Positions 43,760 to 51,465 of a DNA stretch of 64,000 bases are shown here, in pieces. Position 1 is the first letter of the stretch; each line of letters begins with the position of its first letter. The notes below the pieces were generated by a model. That model did no database searches. It was given only the letters and a program-made list of their open reading frames with translations, and had not been told where the DNA came from. Made by a program: the position numbers and the translations under genes. The DNA lies in assembly GCA_963777775.1 (NCBI GenBank), contig CAVZRL010000005.1:124001-188000 (forward strand), read 5' to 3'. The stretch comes from WHSW01 sp963777775 (lineage in GTDB: Bacteria > Actinomycetota > Thermoleophilia > Solirubrobacterales > 70-9).

Positions 43760-43780
43760 GGTCAACACCGGGTCAACACA
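43760..43780. repeat. Paired 10-bp direct repeats, possible integrase arm sites (inside the island end)
   Basis: GGGTCAACAC occurs twice with an 11-bp period, 107-127 bp inside the distal att copy. Paired 10-bp repeats one helical turn apart near a tRNA att core resemble arm-type sites of tyrosine integrases. The surrounding stretch 43664-43886 holds no gene I can support. Confidence 0.5.
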
Positions 43781-43886
43781 AGGTCCAGAAATAGCCGCGA
43801 ATCGGCTACACCCAAGAATCGGTAGAAGACGCCTATTAGCAGGGAGTTCGTCGATCAGCCGCAGAGAGCCGAAGCCCGCGGCGCAC

Positions 43887-43930
43887 AATCATAATCCGCG
43901 TGTCGGGGGTTCGAGTCCCTCCTCCGGCAT
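43887..43930 (+). repeat. att direct repeat, copy 2 (native tRNA 3' end)
   Basis: Identical 44 bp to 37154-37197. It lacks the tRNA 5' half, so it is not a functional tRNA, but it is followed at once by an intrinsic terminator, showing that it is the original 3' end displaced by the insertion. Confidence 0.95.
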
Positions 43931-43949
43931 GGCATGAGCAAGCGGGATA

Positions 43950-43972
43950 GGCGCCCTCCGGGGCGTCTTTCT
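43950..43972 (+). terminator. Intrinsic terminator, originally downstream of the tRNA
   Basis: GGCGCCC (43950-43956), loop TCCG, GGGCGTC (43961-43967), then TTTCT. Seven base pairs with one G-U. It sits 20 bp after the displaced tRNA 3' end. Confidence 0.75.
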
Positions 43973-43980
43973 CGTCGGGG

Positions 43981-44002
43981 GTGCTAACGCGAGTGCTAAC
44001 GC
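43981..44002. repeat. Paired 10-bp direct repeats outside the distal att copy
   Basis: GTGCTAACGC occurs twice with a 12-bp period, 51-72 bp beyond the att core. Like the pair at 43760 they may be recombinase arm sites, perhaps from another element that used the same tRNA end. Confidence 0.5.
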
Positions 44003-44433
44003 CCCGAGTCCACGCGTGCTCGACCTATCGGGCGCGGCGTCGGCCTACTCTGGGAACCGTCGCTCCGCGCGGTGCCGAGGTGGACTCGAGGGCGAGGTCG
44101 TCCGCGGGGTGACGAGGTGGGACCAAGGGCCCGTGCGGGCCGAGTACATGAAGGCCAACTCAACCTCTATGTTCGGCATCGCCGGATGCGTAGCGGTCAA
44201 TGGGATTGTCGATGCGCTCATTCGGTCGTTCCTTCTCCCGGGGGTCTCGGTTTCTGCTGCTCTGGCACCCGGGCTGTTAGGCCGAACCTAGGCGGGATCT
44301 CGAGCTTCGACCACGTCGTTTTGCACAGCCACCCCGTGCAACGGTCACGGATCCGCTCGGACAGAGCTGCTTGCCGCAGAGCTACCGGCGCCACTGCTTC
44401 GCGTGCGGCCGCCGGCCTAGCGCACGAGCGCCT

Positions 44434-44505
44434 CCTTGCTTCGTTCCAGCGCTGCTCGGAGCCGAGCAGCACGCCGTCGAGATCAAAGATCACCGCATCT
44501 GGCAT
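44434..44505 (-). pseudogene. HAD-family phosphatase, N-terminal fragment
   Basis: ATG followed by PDAVIFDLDGVLLGSEQRWN matches motif I (DxDGVL) of HAD-type phosphatases; after about 24 codons similarity stops and frames are disrupted. It lies 84 bp after the ABC permease on the same strand, so it was the third gene of that operon and was truncated at the island boundary. Confidence 0.7.
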
Positions 44506-44589
44506 CGGCTGCTTCTAGCACCGCCAAGCGTCGGGAAGCTGCTCTCGATGGCGTCCGCAGCCCTGAGGGCTCTGGCAGCGCGCGGCAAC

Positions 44590-45357
44590 CTACGCCCGCA
44601 GCTTGTACCCCCTCGAGAACAGGCGCAGGTTGGCCGCGAACAGGGCGGCCGTTGCGGCCGCGAGCGCGAGTAGCGATAGCGCCACGCTGGCCTCGGTGAA
44701 GCCGAGGAAGCCGTAGCGCACGAGGTTGATCATGTAGTAGACGGGGTTGAAGTGGGTCAGGGTCTGAAACGGCTCGGGCAGCAGGGAGGCGGAGTAGAAG
44801 ACGCCGCCGAGGAAGATCAGCGGCGTGAGCACGAAGGTCTGGGCGATCGCGACGTCGTCGAACTGCTCCGCTCGGACGCCAACCAGGACCCCGAGTTGGG
44901 CGAAGAAGAAGCCGACCAGAAACAGCGCCGGGACGAGGACGAGGATGTGGTCGACTGGGAGGTCGACGAGCAGCGACGCGGCGGTGAAGGTCAGCACCGC
45001 GACGACCAGCCCGCGCATGAAGCCACCGAGCGAGAACGCGAGCAGCAGCTCCAGCGGCGAGGCCGGGGAGGAGAGCTGGTCCTGGATCGCGCCCTGGAAC
45101 TTCTGCTGCAGGATCGAGGAGGAGTTGTTGGAGAAGGCGTTGATCGCCCAGGCCATCATGATCAGGCCGGGGATCACGAAGACGACGTAGTCGATCCCGT
45201 GCAGCTGGTCGATCCGCGAGCCGAGCGCGGCGCCGAAGACGGAGATGTAGAGGAAGGTCTCGAGCAGCGGCGCGCCGATCGTCTGCTTCTTGATCTTCAT
45301 GAAGCGGCTGACCTCGCGCCTCCAGAGGGTGAGGAAGCGGATCTGCGCGGCGCTCAT
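44590..45357 (-). CDS. ABC-2 type transporter permease
   Basis: 255 aa with six hydrophobic segments and the ABC-2 signature region (FVIPGLIMMAWAINAFSNNS, then SSPASPLELLLAFSLGGFMR). The N-terminus RFLTLWRREVSRFMKIKKQT is the usual cytoplasmic lead helix of DrrB/NodJ-like permeases. Partner of the ATPase encoded just upstream, overlapping it by ATGA. Such pairs export drugs, polysaccharide precursors or lipids; the substrate is not evident. Confidence 0.92.
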   Translation of the reverse strand: MSAAQIRFLTLWRREVSRFMKIKKQTIGAPLLETFLYISVFGAALGSRIDQLHGIDYVVFVIPGLIMMAWAINAFSNNSSSILQQKFQGAIQDQLSSPASPLELLLAFSLGGFMRGLVVAVLTFTAASLLVDLPVDHILVLVPALFLVGFFFAQLGVLVGVRAEQFDDVAIAQTFVLTPLIFLGGVFYSASLLPEPFQTLTHFNPVYYMINLVRYGFLGFTEASVALSLLALAAATAALFAANLRLFSRGYKLRA

Positions 45358-46169
45358 GAAGCGAGCTCCTCGATCTCGACGTGCGAGCGCGAGAGCTCCT
45401 TGCGCCCGACCAGCGCCAGGTAGGCGTCCTCGAGGTTGGCGACGTCGTAGGTGGCGGCGAGCTCGGTGGTCGACCCGTGGGCAGCGATCTGACCCTCGTC
45501 GATGAAGGCGATCTTGTCGCAGAGCTGCTCCGCCTCTTCCAGATAGTGCGTGGTCAGCAGGATCGTCGTCCCCTCCGCGTTGATCCGCTGGACGTAGTGC
45601 CAGAGCTCGAGGCGCAGCTCGATGTCGACGCCGGCGGTGGGCTCGTCGAGGATCAGGAGGCGCGGCCGGTGCATCAGGGCGCGGGCAAGTATCAGTCGGC
45701 GCTTCATCCCCCCGGAGAGGGTCCGGGTGCGCTCGTCTCGCTTTTCGGTGAGCGAGAACGTTTCCAGCAGCTCGGCGGCGCGCTCGCGGCGCTCGTGCTT
45801 CGGCATCCCGAAGTATCCGGCGTGGTAGTCGAGCGTCTCCTCGACGGTCAGAAACCAGTCGAGGTTGAGCTCCTGCGGCGCAAGTCCGACGGCCTGGCGA
45901 GCCTCGGCGTAGTCGCCGATCGCGTCATGGCCGAAGACCCGGATCGTTCCCGAGGTGGGCTGCGCGAGGCCGGTCGCACAGTGGATCAGGGTCGACTTGC
46001 CGGCGCCGTTGGGCCCGAGCAGCCCGAAGAACTCTCCGGGCTCGATGTCGAGTGAGACGCCGCGCAGCGCCTCGACCCCCGTCGGGTAGCGCTTGACCAG
46101 ACCCTCGATCTGAAGGGCGTTGGCGGCGATCAACGGGGCGAAGCCGTCAGAAGCGGAGTGCTGGCTCAC
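45354..46169 (-). CDS. ABC transporter ATP-binding protein (DrrA/NodI-like)
   Basis: 271 aa. Walker A GLLGPNGAGKSTLIHC, Q-loop VGLAPQELNLDWFLT, signature TLSGGMKRRLILARAL, Walker B LLILDEPTAGVDIELR, and H-loop ILLTTHYLEEAEQLCD. The DIELR sequence in the D-loop is typical of the multidrug/daunorubicin class. The GTG start lies at 46169. With the permease it makes an ABC-2 exporter; the HAD fragment behind the permease shows that the operon was once longer. Confidence 0.95.
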   Translation of the reverse strand: MSQHSASDGFAPLIAANALQIEGLVKRYPTGVEALRGVSLDIEPGEFFGLLGPNGAGKSTLIHCATGLAQPTSGTIRVFGHDAIGDYAEARQAVGLAPQELNLDWFLTVEETLDYHAGYFGMPKHERRERAAELLETFSLTEKRDERTRTLSGGMKRRLILARALMHRPRLLILDEPTAGVDIELRLELWHYVQRINAEGTTILLTTHYLEEAEQLCDKIAFIDEGQIAAHGSTTELAATYDVANLEDAYLALVGRKELSRSHVEIEELAS

Positions 46170-46228
46170 GGCATTGAATTTAGGGGGCGGCGGGACGCTT
46201 GGCGTGACAATGGCCGAGCGGCGGCGCG

Positions 46229-46528
46229 TCAGCGCAGCACTTCGGCGTATTCGTCAATCGAGGCGGCGGTCGCCAGGTATCGATTCCGGAGCTCGCGCGT
46301 TTCGGCCTCGACGTCATCGGCGAGCTCGCGCAGCTGCTCTGGCAGCGGCGGTCCCCGGCCGTAATCAGACAGCGATCCCGACGGGGGGCCTTCGATCCGG
46401 TTTGCTACGCCGCGCGACACGGTCGCTAACTCAGTCGCAGCGGCGACTAGACGTTGAGCCGACCCGGACCAGCCGTTTGCGGCGACCACCCACTCCTGCA
46501 TCGCACGCGCTTCGCCTTCACTCAACAT
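46229..46528 (-). CDS. Small helical protein of unknown function
   Basis: 99 aa. ATG 46528 has AAGGAGG 4 bp upstream, a strong ribosome site that fixes the start; the longer open frame upstream is not used. The protein is Ala/Glu/Arg-rich and mostly helical (RLVAAATELATVSRGVANRI, RELADDVEAETRELRNRYLA), with a Gly/Pro break in the middle. Size and helix pattern recall ESX/WXG100-like secreted helical hairpins, and EWVVAANGWSGSAQRL contains a W-x-G, but the family is not certain. Confidence 0.65.
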   Translation of the reverse strand: MLSEGEARAMQEWVVAANGWSGSAQRLVAAATELATVSRGVANRIEGPPSGSLSDYGRGPPLPEQLRELADDVEAETRELRNRYLATAASIDEYAEVLR

Positions 46529-46679
46529 GGCGCCTCCTTCTGCAATCTCGGCGGGAGGTCGCGGCGATGGCTGAGACGACAGGAGAGTTCCGTCGCTGCG
46601 AGGGGACACCGAGGGTACTCCCCCCACATGAGAGCGCGACGAACTTCTAGAATGGTTTCGATCAGATAGCGGAGCTTCG

Positions 46680-47138
46680 ATGAAGCCGGAACCTCCAGAA
46701 TCGAGCGCGCCAGACAGCCAGCTTTCGGGCGGGCCACTGCTTTCGGCGATCTCCACCAGGATCGTTTCGATCCTGCGCGAGCACTACGGCCGCGGACCGA
46801 TGCGCGCCAAGACGTACGTACTCGACGACCTGGTCGTCTGCGTGCTGAGGAACGGGTTCACGGCGATCGAGCAGACGATGGTGACCAGCGGCGAACCCGA
46901 GCGGGTCGTGGAGATGCGGCGAGACTTCCAGCGAATGATGGGCGACAGGTACCGGGGCATGATCGAGGAGCTCACCGGCCGTAATGTCATCGCCTTTCTG
47001 AGCCAGGCGCACATCGAGCCGGACATCACCCTCGAGGTGTTCTTGCTCGACGAACCGCTAGACGGGTTCGGCGCCGCCGAGTTGATCGAGTCCAAGCGGC
47101 TCGACTTGGAGGCCCACGCAGACGAGCGCGTGCCGTAG
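46680..47138 (+). CDS. DUF2294 (MpsC-like) domain protein
   Basis: 152 aa, ATG with GGAG 6 bp upstream. The DUF2294 domain occupies almost the whole protein: HYGRGPMRAKTYVLDDLVVC and TIEQTMV-like (FTAIEQTMVTSGEPERVV), then RDFQRMMGDRYRGMIEELTG and FLSQAHIEPDITLEVFLLDE. MpsC of Staphylococcus belongs to this family and is linked to a cation-translocating membrane-potential system; many other members have no known role. No mpsA/B genes are visible here. Confidence 0.88.
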   Translation: MKPEPPESSAPDSQLSGGPLLSAISTRIVSILREHYGRGPMRAKTYVLDDLVVCVLRNGFTAIEQTMVTSGEPERVVEMRRDFQRMMGDRYRGMIEELTGRNVIAFLSQAHIEPDITLEVFLLDEPLDGFGAAELIESKRLDLEAHADERVP

Positions 47139-47229
47139 AGACCCGCAAACTGCGCCTTCGCGAATTGGCAAGCTCACCCGCCGGGAGTAGGGTGGGGGCG
47201 CAAGGAAAAACCGACGCATGGAGGGTGCG

Positions 47230-47436
47230 ATGTTTCTTAGCCCGAAATGCGAGGTCGAGCGGATGCTTTCGCGAAGTTGTCCCTTTGACGTGATCGAAGA
47301 TCGCATCAATCGGATGACGGAGTCGGATGACTTGAAGGCGGCTCTGTGGCTGCTTGCGTGGAGTGAGCAAGCAGTCATCCAACGCCGTCGGACGGTCAAT
47401 GAAGCCCTGACGCTCGCAAGCCGTCCTCAGGGGTAA
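47230..47436 (+). CDS. Short hypothetical protein
   Basis: 68 aa. ATG 47230 has GGAGGG 4 bp upstream, favouring it over ATG 47218. Composition is ordinary (FLSPKCEVERMLSRSCPFDV, LKAALWLLAWSEQAVIQRRR), helical, with two Cys. It might be a small regulator; no family recognised. Confidence 0.5.
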   Translation: MFLSPKCEVERMLSRSCPFDVIEDRINRMTESDDLKAALWLLAWSEQAVIQRRRTVNEALTLASRPQG

Positions 47437-47738
47437 CTCGAAGACGTGATGCCGTGGCGAACGAGCGAGCGGAAAGCGCCCCCGCCTGCTCTCCGTCTTA
47501 CGCGGCGGTTTCGGTCAGCGAACGCACGGCCGGACGAGTACCAATGCATGAGGAGCACCCGGAAGCAGCCGGAACTCCATTTAACTCGCCCTACGGACGG
47601 CCGATCAGCGGATGACCTGAACGTCGGCGACAACGTCCTTCACCTCAACCACACCATCGCGCCCAGCGGACGCTGAAAGCGATGAATTTGGCTGCGGATC
47701 GCAGTCTCAGCACCGTAACCAACCGATTGGAGGTGGAG
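47437..47738. other. About 300 bp without a recognisable gene
   Basis: Open frames here are basic, Arg-rich and lack ribosome sites or homology cues. Near the end GGAGG precedes the MBL-fold start at 47739. Nothing else seen. Confidence 0.5.
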
Positions 47739-48533
47739 ATGGGCAAGCTGAACCAGGTGGCCGACGGCGTCTGGGTCCGGCAGAGCGAGTGGGTCTGGAC
47801 CAATTCCATCGCGGTGCGCGGGGAGGATGGGTTGATCCTGATCGATCCCGGCATCGATGGCTCCGAGCTCAACCAACTCGCCGATGACGTGGACCGGCTC
47901 GACATTCCGGTGGTCGCCGGGTTCTCCACCCATCCCCACTGGGACCACCTGCTCTGGCATCCCCGGTTCGGCGACGCGCCGCGCTACGCCACCGCCGCCG
48001 GCGCCCAAGTTGCCGGTGAAACCCGAGAGCAACAGCAGGCGGGGGCGGCGGAGAGCGCGTCCGGCATCCCTCTCGACCTAGTCGCGCTAGTCATCCCGCT
48101 GCCCGCGGACGGCGGACCGATGCCGGGCGAGATCATCGAGCATCAGGCGCACGCCGTCGGCCACGCCGCGGTCCTCCTCGCGGACCGTGGCGTCCTGCTC
48201 GCCGGCGACATGCTCTCCGACATCCTGATCCCGCTCTTCGACTCTCGCCAAGACGATCAGGTGGGCGCCTACGAGACGGCACTCGACCGGCTGGATGAGG
48301 CCGCCGGACACGTCGATGTCGTGGTCCCCGGCCACGGCGGCGTTGCCGAGGGTCCCGAGGTGGCGGCCCGCCTCGCCACCGATCATGCCTACATCGACGC
48401 ACTGCGGCAAGGAGAGGAACCGATCGACGCGCGTCTGGATGCGGAATGGGTCTCCGGCATCCACCAGTCGAACGTGGAGCAGGCCCGAGGGCGGTCGGTC
48501 CCGGGGGTCCCTGGCGCGTCTGCCGGATCCTGA
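47739..48533 (+). CDS. MBL-fold hydrolase
   Basis: 264 aa from ATG 47739 with GGAGG 7 bp upstream; the frame also opens at 47682 but that start lacks a ribosome site. Metal site GFSTHPHWDHLLW (HxHxDH), then HAVGHAAVLLADRGVLLAGD and VVVPGHGGVAEGP. N-terminal KLNQVADGVWVRQSEWVWTN and ILIDPGIDGSELNQLADDV are typical of the lactonase/beta-lactamase-like branch. The C-terminal Arg/Gly/Ser tail is not conserved in style. Substrate unknown. Confidence 0.9.
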   Translation: MGKLNQVADGVWVRQSEWVWTNSIAVRGEDGLILIDPGIDGSELNQLADDVDRLDIPVVAGFSTHPHWDHLLWHPRFGDAPRYATAAGAQVAGETREQQQAGAAESASGIPLDLVALVIPLPADGGPMPGEIIEHQAHAVGHAAVLLADRGVLLAGDMLSDILIPLFDSRQDDQVGAYETALDRLDEAAGHVDVVVPGHGGVAEGPEVAARLATDHAYIDALRQGEEPIDARLDAEWVSGIHQSNVEQARGRSVPGVPGASAGS

Positions 48534-48799
48534 CCAAGCTGGTCGGCTCGATGGCGGTCCCGCCGGGAGACCTCCTCGACGGCATCTACTGGGTGCATGC
48601 AGTGGCACAGAGCCGGTCGGGTCGTTTACCTTCGGCTCTCAGTCCAGAGTGCGGACCATGACCTTGGCGCCGCGCCCGGGCTAAGCGGAAGTTGCGCTTT
48701 CCATGCAAAGCGGTAGTGCCGCTTCTTCATCCAGATCGCAAACGATGCTTCGAAGAGGCCCTCTGGGACGAGAAGAGGATGTGCACGTACCGTCGGGGC

Positions 48800-49243
48800 T
48801 CAGGCGGCGGTTACCGTACCGGGCAGCGCCGGTCCGTTCCGGACAAACTCACAACTCGGATCAACGATGTCGCGGGCTCCCCGGTTGGCCGCGTCTTGCT
48901 CACCCGGCCCGCAGTCCAGCAGGTCGATCTGGCCCTCGTCGCCAAAGCCGACTACCTTGTCGTTGCCAGGTCCCGCGTAGAGCTTGTCCTTACCCATGCC
49001 GCCGCGTAGGTGATCGTTGCCGCGGCCGCCGTAAATGCGGTCGCCAGCGCCGCGACCCCACACCTTGTCGTCGCCGCCCTCGGCCAGGATGATGTGCCAC
49101 TTGTTGTTGTCCCGGTAAGCGTCGTCGCCAGCCGTGAGGACAATCGGGGTCGGCTTCGCGAACGCGAGTGGGACAAAGGCCACGAATGCCACAGCGATAG
49201 CGGCAATCCGCTTCATCGGAGCGAGTGCCGCGAATCTGCGCAT
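48800..49243 (-). CDS. Secreted RTX-repeat calcium-binding protein (short)
   Basis: 147 aa with a signal peptide (MKRIAAIAVAFVAFVPLAFA from residue 10; ATG at 49216 is an alternative start). The mature part carries RTX nonapeptide repeats (GGDDKVWGRGAGDRIYGGRG, NDHLRGGMGKDKLYAGPGND) that bind Ca and fold as a beta-roll. Two cysteines (LLDCGPGEQ and DPSCEF) may form a disulfide. It is too short for a toxin; likely a surface or extracellular structural protein. A larger RTX protein is encoded nearby. Confidence 0.85.
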   Translation of the reverse strand: MRRFAALAPMKRIAAIAVAFVAFVPLAFAKPTPIVLTAGDDAYRDNNKWHIILAEGGDDKVWGRGAGDRIYGGRGNDHLRGGMGKDKLYAGPGNDKVVGFGDEGQIDLLDCGPGEQDAANRGARDIVDPSCEFVRNGPALPGTVTAA

Positions 49244-49427
49244 ATGTTCAGGGGACCCAAAGCGAGGACGAAAGTTGCGCCTCGGACGAGAAGCGCTACG
49301 GAAGTAGCGCTGCGGCGGCCGGGATCACCGGCCCTCGCCTCGTATGAACGGGCTCGATGACCTCAGTGGTGTCGATTCCCTGTAGGTAAACGGGGGTAAC
49401 GCCCAGATTCGCGTGACCTAGCTGGCG

Positions 49428-50285
49428 CTACTCGACGGCTACGGTCACCTTCTCGCAGTCCTTCACCTGGTCCAGCTCATCGACCGATGCCCGGTCGTCG
49501 CCGGGGCCACAGTTGACGATGTCCCTGACGCCGTCGACGGACCTGAGCGTGTCGTTGCCGATGCCGCCCTGATGGACATCGCTCCCATCGCCGCCCTGGA
49601 CGAGGTCGTTGCCCCCTCCGCCCCTGACCATGTCGTTACCCGCGTTGCCCCTGATGCAGTCATCGCCATTGGCGCCATCCAGCAGGTCGTGGCCGGCGAG
49701 ACCCAGGATCAGGTCGTTCAGCGCGGTACCCGTGATCTCGTCATTGCCCTTCGTTCCGGTGAGAGTCCGTTCCGCGCCTGGGCAGACAGCGGGTGGTGGC
49801 GGCTGGGCGTCGTGGACGACCAGGTCGCCCGATATGACCGAGGAGAAGGTTGGGTCGAGGTCGTCAGGACCCGGGCAAGTGGTGGGCGCCTCCGGCAGCC
49901 GCGCGGCCAACGCGAATCTGTCCGGCGTGCCGCTGGCGGCGTTGTCCTCGACCGAGAACAGGTACCCCCCGGAGGTGAGGAAGGTGTCCTGGCCCCCGAC
50001 GACCGCCCTGTTGCCGACCACCGTCAGGCACGTGACCGGCCCCCCGATCTGGTTGACCCGCAACCCGAACCTGGCGGTGCCGGTGGCGTTCTCGCCCAAG
50101 GGCCCGCTGTGGGCGTCGAGGCTGGTGGTAGAGCAACCCAAAGAGCATTCACCCACCTCGGCGATTCCGACGACGAAGTCCTCGTCGAACGGCTCCCCGC
50201 TCGGATCGTGGGAAGCGGTCGCGCTGCCCGTGATAAGCAGAACCCCGGCCGCAAGGCAGGGGATGCCGAGCAAGAGTCTTCTCAT
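49428..50285 (-). CDS. Secreted protein with C-terminal RTX repeats
   Basis: 285 aa. Signal peptide residues 1-24 (RRLLLGIPCLAAGVLLITGS), an N-terminal beta-rich domain of about 130 residues with paired cysteines (GECSLGCS, VTCLTVVG), then RTX repeats from about residue 175 (TGTKGNDEITGTALNDLILG, GHDLLDGANGDDCIRGNAGN, GGGGNDLVQGGDGSD). RTX tracts bind Ca outside the cell. It is translationally coupled to the preceding gene (ATGA). Function of the N-terminal domain unknown. Confidence 0.85.
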   Translation of the reverse strand: MRRLLLGIPCLAAGVLLITGSATASHDPSGEPFDEDFVVGIAEVGECSLGCSTTSLDAHSGPLGENATGTARFGLRVNQIGGPVTCLTVVGNRAVVGGQDTFLTSGGYLFSVEDNAASGTPDRFALAARLPEAPTTCPGPDDLDPTFSSVISGDLVVHDAQPPPPAVCPGAERTLTGTKGNDEITGTALNDLILGLAGHDLLDGANGDDCIRGNAGNDMVRGGGGNDLVQGGDGSDVHQGGIGNDTLRSVDGVRDIVNCGPGDDRASVDELDQVKDCEKVTVAVE

Positions 50286-50881
50286 CGCGTGCTCCCGTCA
50301 GCCGAACGCAGAATGTCCTCCGTCAAGGTTCCCTTCCTCGCTGAGGCCCTAGCGGGACGACGCTCGGGACGACGCTTGTGATCGAGCCTGCAAGTGGCGC
50401 AAACCCCTGTAGCCGCCACCGTACCTAATCGCCGGCCGCCCGGACGCCGCCCGGCGAGCTTCGACGGTAACGGCCGCCAAGTCACCGGGCATTCGAACGT
50501 CTTCCAGGCCCATCGGCTGCGACTGGCGGCGACGACCGCGCGACATGCGGACCATTCGCCGTCGGTCTCGGTGCGGACGAGCAGAGCGCAGGCGTAGAGC
50601 CCGACCTTCGGCCGCGGGCAGCGCGTGTAGCGGCCCGTGACCTTGACGTCGATCGAGCTTCCCTGAAGCTCGTTCAGCGCCCCGATGCCGAGCTCGACCG
50701 AAGCCCGAAGGACCTGGTCGCGGACGGGCTCGGGCACCGGCCTAGCCTCGGCCGTCGCGACGACGATCAGGAAGGCAAGCGGCGCGGCCGCGATCGGCCA
50801 CCTGCGGCGGTGCTTGGATTTCAGAGGGCGTCCCCCACTGCGGGCTAGTTCGCCGCGATGCGCCCGGTTCCCGCCTGCCAC
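50282..50881 (-). CDS. Secreted protein of unknown function
   Basis: 199 aa from GTG 50881. A signal peptide appears at about residues 20-46 (KHRRRWPIAAAPLAFLIVV). The mature domain holds VRDQVLRASVELGIGALNEL and four or more cysteines (YTRCPRPKVGLYACALLV, WSACRAVV, TFECPVTWRP), suggesting disulfides. The 4-bp overlap with the RTX gene supports it being real. The first 20 residues may not be translated: an in-frame CTG before KSKHRRRW would give an ideal signal peptide. The Arg-rich C-terminus is odd. No family recognised. Confidence 0.6.
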   Translation of the reverse strand: MAGGNRAHRGELARSGGRPLKSKHRRRWPIAAAPLAFLIVVATAEARPVPEPVRDQVLRASVELGIGALNELQGSSIDVKVTGRYTRCPRPKVGLYACALLVRTETDGEWSACRAVVAASRSRWAWKTFECPVTWRPLPSKLAGRRPGGRRLGTVAATGVCATCRLDHKRRPERRPARASARKGTLTEDILRSADGSTR

Positions 50882-50914
50882 GACGCGCCTGCGCTTGCCC
50901 CAGCTTGAACGAGG

Positions 50915-51376
50915 TCATCGCGGAGCCCCGTCCGTCGCCAGCGTCTCGTTCAGATACCGTCGCTCCCCGGTCACCTCCTCGCCGAACCAGTCCGGCGCCT
51001 CGAACTGCTCGGCGCTCGCCTGGTCGGGGAACTCGACCTCGGCCACGAGCAGGCCCTCGAGCTCGCCGCCGTAGACGTCGAGCTCGATCGTGTGACGCCC
51101 GTGCGAGATCAGGTGCCGGGTCTTGACCACGCGCCGGCCCTCGGTCAGCGGCCACAGCGACTCGAAGGGCTCAGGGTCGAGCCCGATCTCCTCCTCGACC
51201 CGGGTTCGGCCGCTCCCTCCCTTGACCGTGAGCAGGAGCTCTTCGGCCTTTCGCCGCAGCCGGACCTCCGCCCCGCCGCCGTTGGCGAGCGCCAGGTAGC
51301 CCTGCTCGATCTCGATCCGCTCGACGCGATCGAGATCCGGGCGCCTGGCGACCAGGTACTTGCGCTCGATCTCCAT
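50915..51376 (-). CDS. CYTH-domain (class IV adenylate cyclase / triphosphatase-like) protein
   Basis: 153 aa from ATG 51376, with GGAGG 5 bp upstream. The CYTH signature is MEIERKYLVARRPDLD (ExExK). Tunnel residues follow in AEVRLRRKAEELLLTVKGGS and TRVEEEIGLDPEPFE, then IELDVYGGELEGLLVAEVEF. Bacterial CYTH proteins are mostly inorganic triphosphatases; a few are adenylate cyclases. Cytoplasmic. Start further upstream (MEREMEDR) is less likely. Confidence 0.92.
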   Translation of the reverse strand: MEIERKYLVARRPDLDRVERIEIEQGYLALANGGGAEVRLRRKAEELLLTVKGGSGRTRVEEEIGLDPEPFESLWPLTEGRRVVKTRHLISHGRHTIELDVYGGELEGLLVAEVEFPDQASAEQFEAPDWFGEEVTGERRYLNETLATDGAPR

Positions 51377-51465
51377 CCGATCCTCCATTTCCCGCTCCAC
51401 GGGCGCCGAAACGCCGCTGCCTGGGAAGCTGTGACGGCCTGCGTTTCGGCAACGCGACTTGGACC

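Larger units (their letters stand above)
37154..43930 (+). mobile_element. tRNA-integrated genomic island, 6.7 kb between 44-bp direct repeats, no integrase seen
   Basis: Bounded by identical 44-bp tRNA-derived repeats. Contents in order: STAND ATPase remnant, LuxR regulator between inverted repeats, MMPL exporter, broken SDR gene, HSL-type esterase and a short non-coding end with 10-bp direct repeats. The tRNA's own terminator lies just outside the distal repeat, so the distal copy is the native tRNA end. No tyrosine or serine recombinase frame is present, so the island is a fixed remnant or was mobilised in trans. Confidence 0.85.
43931..44433. other. Decayed junction region without a supported gene
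   Basis: About 500 bp between the distal att copy and the HAD remnant. Apart from the terminator and the GTGCTAACGC pair I see nothing coding: the open frames (for example 44016-44291) lack ribosome sites and recognisable motifs. It looks like a scar from repeated integration and deletion. Confidence 0.55.

Noticed and set aside
37198..43886. Integrase or transposase within the island
   Set aside because: All frames were checked for tyrosine, serine or DDE recombinase motifs; none was seen.
43596..43937. Open frame across the distal tRNA fragment
   Set aside because: It runs through the esterase 3' end and the att copy, with no ribosome site or motif.
44016..44291. 91-residue open frame after the att copy
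   Set aside because: No Shine-Dalgarno, no recognisable motif, and it lies in a scarred region.
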